Shown here one piece after another: positions 12,859 through 17,657 of a stretch of DNA of 17,657 nt (within the stretch, counting starts at the first letter, position 1; the number at the start of each line of letters is the position of its first letter). The position numbers and the translations under genes were made by a program. Source of the DNA: UMGS1840 sp964537245 (GTDB taxonomy: Bacteria; Bacillota; Clostridia; UMGS1840); contig CAZHZL010000052.1 of assembly GCA_964537245.1 (NCBI GenBank), forward strand, positions 1 to 17,657, in the 5' to 3' direction. The notes beneath the pieces were generated by a model. The model ran no database searches. It saw only the letters and a list, made by a program, of their open reading frames with translations, and was not told where the DNA came from.

Positions 12859-14119
12859 TGAAAGAAAAATATGCTTTGATATTTTATGTGAATATGAAAA
12901 AGAAGGCTCGTTTTTAAATCTTCTTTTGAAAAATAAGCTGAAAAACGGCGATATGTATAACGGTTTTGTAACAGAGCTTGTTTACGGTGTTGTCAGATAT
13001 AAAAGATTTCTTGATTATAAAATAGAGAAATATTCAAGCATTAAGCTGAAAAAAATCAGCCTCCCTGTGCTTGTTATACTTCGTATGGGCTTTTATCAGC
13101 TTTACTTTATGGACAGCGTTCCCGATTTTGCTGTTATAAACGAATGTGTTAAGCTGTGCGAAAAAGCTTCATACAAATCAAAAGGCTTTGTAAACGCGCT
13201 TTTAAGAAAAGGCGCGCAGACCAAAGATGAGGAAGAAAAAAATATGTCGTGGGAAGTGAAATATTCCTTTTCCGACGAAATGTTTTCAAAAATAAAAGAG
13301 CAGTATAAAAAAGATACTGAAAATATTCTTAAAAATCTCAACGAAAAAAAGCCGACTGCGATAAGAGTGAATAACTTAAAGACCACAAAGGACGAGTTTT
13401 TATCTCTTATAAACAGTGAAAATATTTATGAAAAAAACGGTTTTCTTTTTTTAAAGGGGAATATTGATAAAAAGCTTTATGACGAAGGTTATTATACCAT
13501 TCAGAGTATTTCCTCGCGTCTTAGCGTAAACGCGCTTTTGCCAAAAGCGAATGATAAAGTTATTGATATGTGTTGCGCTCCCGGTGGGAAAACTGCATAT
13601 ATGGCGGAGCTTATGGAAAACAAAGGTAAAATATTGGCATTTGAGCTTTATGAGCACAGAGCCGAGCTGACAGAAAAAAATCTTGAAAGGCTTTCTGTTA
13701 CAAATGCTGAGGTTTTTGCGCTCGACGCAACTGTATATAATGAAAAATATGTAAACACCGCAGATAAAATTCTTTGCGATGTGCCATGCTCTGGCTGGGG
13801 AGTGATAGGTGGTAAGCCTGATATAAAATGGCATAATGAGGATTTGAATGAATTAATAGAAATTCAGAAAAAAATACTTTTTAATGCTTCAAAATATGTT
13901 AAAAGGGGCGGAACAATCGTTTATTCCACCTGCACAATAAACAAGGATGAAAACGAAAAGCTTGTAAATGAATTTTTAGCTGAAAACGAAAGCTTTGAGC
14001 TTTCTTCGTTTTCTGTGGTATCGGACAGCGGAGAAATAAAATCAGACGGAATACTTCAGATTTTGCCCGATGAAACTAAAATAGGATTTTTTATTGCAAA
14101 ATTACATAGGAAGGAATAA
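12851..14119 (+). CDS. rsmB: 16S rRNA (cytosine-967-C5)-methyltransferase
   Basis: RsmB methylates C967 of 16S rRNA with S-adenosylmethionine. The 422-residue protein has an N-terminal NusB-like RNA-binding domain (about 1-140, with FVTELVYGVVRYKRFLDY) and a C-terminal Rossmann methyltransferase domain. Motif I reads VIDMCCAPGGKT (from Val237). The two catalytic cysteines are Cys313 in DVPCSGWG and Cys361 in VYSTCT. I chose ATG 12851 because the NusB-like domain starts there and GGAAGAA at 12838-12844 precedes it. A TTG at 12830 would only add residues read from the YugP frame. The 8-base overlap with the preceding gene implies coupling. Confidence 0.95.
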   Translation: MINERKICFDILCEYEKEGSFLNLLLKNKLKNGDMYNGFVTELVYGVVRYKRFLDYKIEKYSSIKLKKISLPVLVILRMGFYQLYFMDSVPDFAVINECVKLCEKASYKSKGFVNALLRKGAQTKDEEEKNMSWEVKYSFSDEMFSKIKEQYKKDTENILKNLNEKKPTAIRVNNLKTTKDEFLSLINSENIYEKNGFLFLKGNIDKKLYDEGYYTIQSISSRLSVNALLPKANDKVIDMCCAPGGKTAYMAELMENKGKILAFELYEHRAELTEKNLERLSVTNAEVFALDATVYNEKYVNTADKILCDVPCSGWGVIGGKPDIKWHNEDLNELIEIQKKILFNASKYVKRGGTIVYSTCTINKDENEKLVNEFLAENESFELSSFSVVSDSGEIKSDGILQILPDETKIGFFIAKLHRKE

Positions 14120-14128
14120 AAAATAAAT

Positions 14129-14359
14129 ATGGGAAACAAACAGGAATTATGGGATAAAAGGCAGGAGGACACCTGCGGCTACTGCGCATACGGCAACAGA
14201 ATGGCTGACGGCGAGCATATAATCTGCAAAAAAAAGAAGAATATTTACGAATTTTCTCATTCATGCCGTAAGTTTGAATTTGATATAATGAAAAAAGAAG
14301 TAAGAAGGCAAAGGAAGCCGGATTTCTCGAAATTCTCCGCAAGTGATTTTCAGGTGTGA
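14129..14359 (+). CDS. Small four-cysteine protein of unknown function
   Basis: I do not recognise this 76-residue protein. It has cysteines at positions 16, 19, 33 and 46 in a CxxC-x13-C-x12-C pattern, consistent with one bound zinc. The intervening segment is Lys-rich, and the C-terminal third is strongly basic (EVRRQRKPDFSKF). This could suit binding to nucleic acid or the ribosome, though that is inference. It starts 9 bases after the rsmB stop; AGGAAGGA at 14108-14115 lies 13 bases upstream, somewhat far. It appears to end the remA-rsmB transcription unit. Coding potential is supported by the conserved-looking cysteine spacing and the lack of any competing frame. Confidence 0.72.
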   Translation: MGNKQELWDKRQEDTCGYCAYGNRMADGEHIICKKKKNIYEFSHSCRKFEFDIMKKEVRRQRKPDFSKFSASDFQV

Positions 14360-14421
14360 TAAGAATTTTGGCGAAAAAAAGTAAAAAATTTGAAAAAAAT
14401 GAAAAAAATTTAAAAAAACAC

Positions 14422-14450
14422 TTGATTTTTTATTTGATATGTGTTATTAT
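14422..14450 (+). promoter_or_regulatory. SigA-type promoter for rplS
   Basis: TTGATT at 14422-14427 and TATTAT at 14445-14450 have a 17-base spacer, with TG at 14442-14443. A dense A-tract region at 14375-14420 precedes it and could act as an UP element, as expected for a ribosomal protein gene. The predicted start is near 14457. Confidence 0.7.
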
Positions 14451-14456
14451 ATATTA

Positions 14457-14601
14457 CTGGAAATAGGAGCGGTCCTCTTACAGCAAAGACGCATCCGCAA
14501 TATTCTTTCGTTGCGGAAGGAAGCTTGGAACGAGTTTTTCTTAGCTGAAGACATCTTTTAAAAAACTGTAAAGAACGCTTGTCAATGAAAGGGGATTCTA
14601 A
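14457..14601 (+). promoter_or_regulatory. Structured mRNA leader of rplS, possible L19 autoregulatory leader
   Basis: The 145-base leader contains several pairable segments: AGGA/TCCT (14465-14476), TCCGCAA/TTGCGGA (14494-14517, 10-base loop), AGTTTTT/AAAAACT (14533-14567), and an enclosing AAGC/GCTT (14521-14580). L19 leaders that bind L19 are known in low-GC Gram-positives. I cannot confirm a match to that consensus by eye, so the identity is inference from position and structure. Confidence 0.5.
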
Positions 14602-14943
14602 ATGACAATTTTAGAAGCAATTACACAGGAACAGATCAGAACAGACATGCCGAGAATACAGATCGGTGATACTGTTGAAGTTTATGTGAAAGTAAAAGAA
14701 GGTGCCAAAGAAAGAATACAGAAGTATGAAGGCACAGTAATCAAGAAAAAAGGCGGCGGAATTCAGGCTACATTTACTGTTAGAAGATTATCTTACGGTA
14801 TCGGCGTTGAAAGAACTTTCCCTGTTAACTCACCTATAATCGACAAGGTTGTAGTTGTAAGACACGGTAAAGTAAGAAGAGCTAAACTCTTCTACTTGCG
14901 TTCAAGAGTGGGTAAAGCTGCTAAAGTTAAAGAAAGACTTTAA
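14602..14943 (+). CDS. rplS: 50S ribosomal protein L19
   Basis: L19 lies at the interface between the 50S and 30S subunits. The 113-residue protein is of normal length and carries the family blocks VEVYVKVKEGAKERIQKYEG, VIKKKGGG, TVRRLSYGIGVERTFPVNSP and GKVRRAKLFYLR. AAAGGGG at 14588-14594 supports the ATG. It has its own promoter, leader and terminator, so it is mainly a monocistronic unit. The usual Firmicute neighbours (trmD, rimM) are not upstream. Confidence 0.97.
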   Translation: MTILEAITQEQIRTDMPRIQIGDTVEVYVKVKEGAKERIQKYEGTVIKKKGGGIQATFTVRRLSYGIGVERTFPVNSPIIDKVVVVRHGKVRRAKLFYLRSRVGKAAKVKERL

Positions 14944-14953
14944 TTTTTTAAGA

Positions 14954-14986
14954 AAGACACGGTTTTTAGTATTCCGTGTCTTTTTT
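14954..14986 (+). terminator. Intrinsic terminator of rplS
   Basis: AAGACACGG (14954-14962) pairs perfectly with CCGTGTCTT (14974-14982) across an 11-base loop. The stem runs into a T tract ending at 14986. It lies 11 bases after the rplS stop. It must be partly read through if rlmB has no promoter of its own. Confidence 0.9.
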
Positions 14987-15009
14987 AAAATATTTGAAAG
15001 GTGAAAGAA

Positions 15010-15771
15010 ATGGAAAATAAAGAAAATCTAAGAGATAAAATAGAGGGAAGAAATCCTGTTCTTGAGGCGCTGAGGGCTGACAGAGAGATTGATAAGATAT
15101 ATGTGCAAAATCACTTTAAGGATCCTATTTTATACGAAATTGTAAAAATGGCAAACGAGAAAAAAATCCCTGTTTCAAGAGTTGAAAAGGGGAAACTCGA
15201 CCATCTTAGCCATGTAAAAAATCACCAGGGAGTTATTGCTTCTGTTTCGATGACAACATATGTTACTGTTGATGAAATATTGGAAAGTGCATATGCAAAC
15301 CAAAGAAATCCGTTTATAGTTATCTTAGACGGTATCGAGGATACACAGAATTTGGGTGCGATAATAAGGTCATGCGAATGTGCAGGCTGTGACGGAGTTA
15401 TTATTCCCAAACGCCGTGCCGCAGGAGTAAACAGCGGTGCATACAAGGCTTCGGCAGGCGCTGTGAACTATATGAAAATCGCAAGAGTGACAAATATCAA
15501 TCAGACGATAAGATATTTAAAGGAGCAGGGAATACTTATTCTGGGAACGGACGCGGGTGCTAACATGTCATACAAGGACCCTGACCTTACAGTTCCGCTT
15601 GCAATAGTTATCGGCTCTGAAGGAAAAGGAATGGCGGAGCATACTGTGAAGGAATGTGATACTCTTATCAGTATTCCGATTTTGGGACATGTTAATTCAC
15701 TTAACGCTTCCGTAAGCGCAGGAATAATTATATATGAAGCGCTTGACCAGAGACTGAAATCAAAAAAATAG
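15010..15771 (+). CDS. rlmB: 23S rRNA 2'-O-ribose methyltransferase, TrmH/SPOUT family
   Basis: The 253-residue protein matches RlmB, which methylates the ribose of G2251 in 23S rRNA. An N-terminal substrate-binding domain (about 1-90, starting IEGRNPVLEALRA) is followed by a knotted SPOUT domain. Its motifs are DGIEDTQNLGAIIRS (Asn114, Arg120), VIGSEGKGM, and IPILGHVNSLNASVSAG at the C terminus. I chose ATG 15010 because AGGTG at 14999-15003 forms its ribosome binding site. A GTG at 15001 lies inside that site. It could act on another position (TrmH-type tRNA methylases are related), but the N-terminal domain favours RlmB. It has no visible promoter between itself and the rplS terminator. 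Confidence 0.9.
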   Translation: MENKENLRDKIEGRNPVLEALRADREIDKIYVQNHFKDPILYEIVKMANEKKIPVSRVEKGKLDHLSHVKNHQGVIASVSMTTYVTVDEILESAYANQRNPFIVILDGIEDTQNLGAIIRSCECAGCDGVIIPKRRAAGVNSGAYKASAGAVNYMKIARVTNINQTIRYLKEQGILILGTDAGANMSYKDPDLTVPLAIVIGSEGKGMAEHTVKECDTLISIPILGHVNSLNASVSAGIIIYEALDQRLKSKK

Positions 15772-15800
15772 AAATTTTTTAAAAAAATTAATAAAAACTA

Positions 15801-15829
15801 TTTACAAATGGGAAAAATTATGTTATAAT
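15801..15829 (+). promoter_or_regulatory. SigA-type promoter for rpsO
   Basis: TTTACA at 15801-15806 and a perfect TATAAT at 15824-15829 are separated by 17 bases, with an extended TG at 15821-15822. The region just upstream (15772-15800) is almost pure A/T and contains no GC-rich terminator for rlmB. Confidence 0.8.
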
Positions 15830-15835
15830 CCTAAT

Positions 15836-15935
15836 GCTGTCTGCTTAGTGAAAGGATAAAGCTTCAAAAAAAGAAGCATATCTCTGACCTTTTGCTCAGG
15901 AGTCAAGCAATAAAATAAAAAAGGAGATTAAAAAA
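15836..15935 (+). promoter_or_regulatory. Structured rpsO mRNA leader, possible S15 autoregulatory site
   Basis: The roughly 100-base leader has GCTTC/GAAGC (15861-15877, loop of seven A) and TGAC/GTCA (15885-15905) with an inner CC/GG continuation and one bulge. S15 binds its own leader in many bacteria using diverse structures. The presence of two adjacent stems before the AAGGAG site fits that theme. The assignment rests on position and pairing only. Confidence 0.45.
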
Positions 15936-16199
15936 ATGCTTAAAGACAGAAAACAGGAAATTATCGACACTTACAAAATTCATCCGACTGACACAGGTTC
16001 ACCTGAAGTTCAGATTGCTCTTTTAACAGAAAGAATCAATCACTTAAACGAGCACCTCAGAGCGAACAAAAACGACCATCATTCAAGAAGAGGTCTTCTC
16101 AAGATGGTTGGTCAGAGAAAAGGACTTCTTGCTTATCTTACAAAAACTGATATCGAAAGATACAGAGCAATTATTGAAAAGTTAGGCTTGAGAAAGTAA
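15936..16199 (+). CDS. rpsO: 30S ribosomal protein S15
   Basis: S15 binds the central domain of 16S rRNA early in 30S assembly. The 87-residue protein has the family signature HPTDTGSPEVQIALLTERI, then LNEHLRANKNDHHSRRGLL with the RNA-contacting HHSRRGLL box, and a YLTKTDIERYRAII helix. AAGGAG at 15921-15926 supports the ATG. It is followed by a terminator and then pnp, the same rpsO-pnp order as in E. coli and B. subtilis. Confidence 0.98.
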   Translation: MLKDRKQEIIDTYKIHPTDTGSPEVQIALLTERINHLNEHLRANKNDHHSRRGLLKMVGQRKGLLAYLTKTDIERYRAIIEKLGLRK

Positions 16200-16213
16200 T
16201 TTTGCATATTTTA

Positions 16214-16246
16214 GGCAGGTTGATGAAATTATTCAGCTTGCCTTTT
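16214..16246 (+). terminator. Intrinsic terminator of rpsO
   Basis: GGCAGGTTGA (16214-16223) pairs along all 10 positions with TCAGCTTGCC (16233-16242), including two G-U pairs, across a 9-base loop. TTTT and further T-rich sequence follow. It lies 14 bases after the rpsO stop. Confidence 0.75.
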
Positions 16247-16261
16247 ATGTTGTTTTGTGTG

Positions 16262-16344
16262 AAAAGGTCAAATGGGGATAGCAGTTGAAAAGGCGGACAT
16301 GATTTTGTGTCTTTCTTTTCAAATGCTATATCCCGATACCTTTT
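16262..16344 (+). repeat. Long imperfect inverted repeat upstream of pnp
   Basis: The left-arm pieces AAAAGGT, GGGATA, GCA and TTGAAAAG (16262-16292) pair in order with CTTTTCAA, TGC, TATCCC and ACCTTTT (16315-16344), separated by short bulges. GACA/TGTC (16296-16311) extends the stem inside the loop. The fold would form a hairpin of about 80 nucleotides in the pnp leader, ending some 20 bases before its ribosome binding site. It lacks a terminator-like compact stem. It is either an RNase III-type control hairpin or a small mobile palindromic element. Confidence 0.75.
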
Positions 16345-16378
16345 TAGATAAATTAAATTAGTAAAAAGGAGAAACAAA

Positions 16379-17657
16379 ATGAAAGTTTTTGAAACTACTT
16401 TTGCCGGCAGACCGCTCGTTGTTGAGACAGGTAAAATGGCTACACTTGCAAACGGTTCTTGTTTAGTTCGCTACGGCGATACTGTTGTAATGGTTAATAT
16501 TACAGCTTCAAAAGAGCCAAGAGACGGGATTGACTTTTTCCCTCTTTCAGTAGATTACGAAGAAAAATTATATTCGGTGGGTAAAATCCCGGGCGGATTT
16601 TTAAAGCGTGAGGGCAAACCAAGCGATAAGGCTATCCTTGCTTCGCGTGTAATCGACAGACCTATAAGACCGCTTTTCCCGAAGGATTTGAGAAACGATG
16701 TTGTAGTTGTTGCAACTGTATTATCAGTTGAACAGGACAACGACCCTCAGATTGCTGCATTTTTAGGAACAGCAATTTCTCTTGCTATTTCTGATATTCC
16801 GTTTAACGGTCCTGTTGCTTCTGTAAGCGTAGGTCTTGTTGACGGTGAGCTTATTATAAATCCGACAAGCGAGCAGAGAGCTGTTTCAGATTTGGACCTT
16901 ACAGTTGCAGGTACTTTGGAAAAAATCGTTATGATTGAAGCAGGCGCAAATCAGGTACCTGAAGCAAAAATGCTTGAAGCTATTAAAACAGGTCATGTTG
17001 AAATCAAAAAAATGTGTGAATTTATAAACAGCATACAGGCTGAAATCGGCAAACCGAAATTCTCATACGCTTCATGCGAGGTTGACCACGATTTGTTTGA
17101 TAAAATTTCAGATATGGCTAAGGCTAAAATGGAAGAAGCTTTGGACGAGCCTTACAAGCCTACAAGAGACGCTAATGTGAGCGCAGTTTGTAAGGAAGTG
17201 ACAGAGTATTTCGCACAAGACGAAAATTCTGATATGGCTATGGTTGGTGAATGCTTGTACAAGCTTCAGAAAAGCATTGTAAGAGAATGGCTTATAAAAG
17301 GCAAGCGTGTTGACGGAAGAGGAATGGGAGACATCAGAGAATTGAGCGCTGAGGTTGGCATTTTGCCGCGTACACACGGTACAGGCTTATTCACAAGAGG
17401 TCTTACACAGGTTCTTACGGTTGCAACCTTGGGTGCAATTAATGAACAGCAGTTCTTGGACGGTATTGATGAAGAAGAAAACAAAAGATATATGCACCAG
17501 TACAACTTCCCTTCATATTCTGTTGGTGAAGCGCGTCCTTCAAGAGGACCGGGAAGAAGAGAAATCGGTCACGGTGCTTTGGCTGAAAGAGCTCTTATCC
17601 CTGTTATTCCTTCAAAAGAAGAGTTCCCGTATTCATACAGACTCGTTTCTGAGGTTT
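16379..17657 (+). CDS. pnp: Polyribonucleotide nucleotidyltransferase (PNPase), 3'-truncated by window
   Basis: PNPase degrades RNA 3' to 5' by phosphorolysis. The visible 426 codons remain open to the window edge; the family is about 700 residues, so the missing part holds the rest of the second RNase PH core and the KH and S1 domains. The first RNase PH domain shows RDGIDFFPLSVDYEEK, GGFLKREGKPS and RVIDRPIRPLFP. The helical linker follows at about residues 240-300. The second core begins with KRVDGRGMGDIREL, PRTHGTGLFTRG and HQYNFPSYSVGE. AAAAAGGAGA at 16363-16372 provides the ribosome binding site. No clear promoter is visible between rpsO and pnp, so expression may come from read-through of the rpsO terminator. 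Confidence 0.97.
   Translation, partial: MKVFETTFAGRPLVVETGKMATLANGSCLVRYGDTVVMVNITASKEPRDGIDFFPLSVDYEEKLYSVGKIPGGFLKREGKPSDKAILASRVIDRPIRPLFPKDLRNDVVVVATVLSVEQDNDPQIAAFLGTAISLAISDIPFNGPVASVSVGLVDGELIINPTSEQRAVSDLDLTVAGTLEKIVMIEAGANQVPEAKMLEAIKTGHVEIKKMCEFINSIQAEIGKPKFSYASCEVDHDLFDKISDMAKAKMEEALDEPYKPTRDANVSAVCKEVTEYFAQDENSDMAMVGECLYKLQKSIVREWLIKGKRVDGRGMGDIRELSAEVGILPRTHGTGLFTRGLTQVLTVATLGAINEQQFLDGIDEEENKRYMHQYNFPSYSVGEARPSRGPGRREIGHGALAERALIPVIPSKEEFPYSYRLVSEV

Overview
The window is a chromosomal segment of a low-GC Gram-positive bacterium, most likely an anaerobic member of class Clostridia (Bacillota). The signs are AGA-rich arginine usage, strong purine-rich ribosome binding sites, textbook SigA promoters, MEP isoprenoid genes (ispD-ispF), a CpsC/CpsD/CpsB tyrosine-kinase module, RemA (DUF370), and the gene order remA-gmk-rpoZ-priA-def-fmt-rsmB familiar from Firmicutes. 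All recognised genes are on the + strand. No gene-free stretch exceeds 300 bases. I see no rRNA, tRNA, CRISPR or insertion sequence.

Layout. (1) 1-1898: a promoter, an unrecognised two-helix membrane protein, then ispD and ispF. (2) 1932-7029: a strong promoter followed by three tandem 10-bp repeats, then an apparent six-gene operon: CpsC-like membrane adaptor, CpsD-like BY-kinase, CpsB-like PHP phosphatase, a PqqD-like RiPP recognition domain, a short S24/S26-type serine peptidase, and an ABC exporter. (3) 7016-14119: a perfect-consensus promoter buried in the end of the ABC gene drives remA-gmk-rpoZ-priA-def-fmt-yugP-rsmB, a tightly packed run with overlapping stops and starts. (4) 14129-14359: a small four-cysteine protein. 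(5) 14422-15771: promoter, structured leader, rplS, terminator, rlmB. (6) 15801-17657: promoter, structured leader, rpsO, terminator, a long imperfect hairpin, and the first 426 codons of pnp.

The accessory part is region 2. Its first half is the usual phosphotyrosine switch for surface polysaccharide assembly: a membrane activator, an autokinase with a tyrosine-rich tail, and the matching phosphatase. Its second half looks like the recognition-cleavage-export end of a peptide pathway, yet no precursor peptide, modifying enzyme or glycosyltransferase is present. Joining the two halves in one transcription unit, next to the matrix regulator remA, is the most interesting signal here. I infer a kinase/phosphatase-controlled peptide or surface-polymer export system whose substrate is encoded elsewhere. 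The unusual tyrosine/glycine-rich tail on the CpsC-like protein, in addition to that on the kinase, and the tandem repeats at the operon promoter are further unexplained features.
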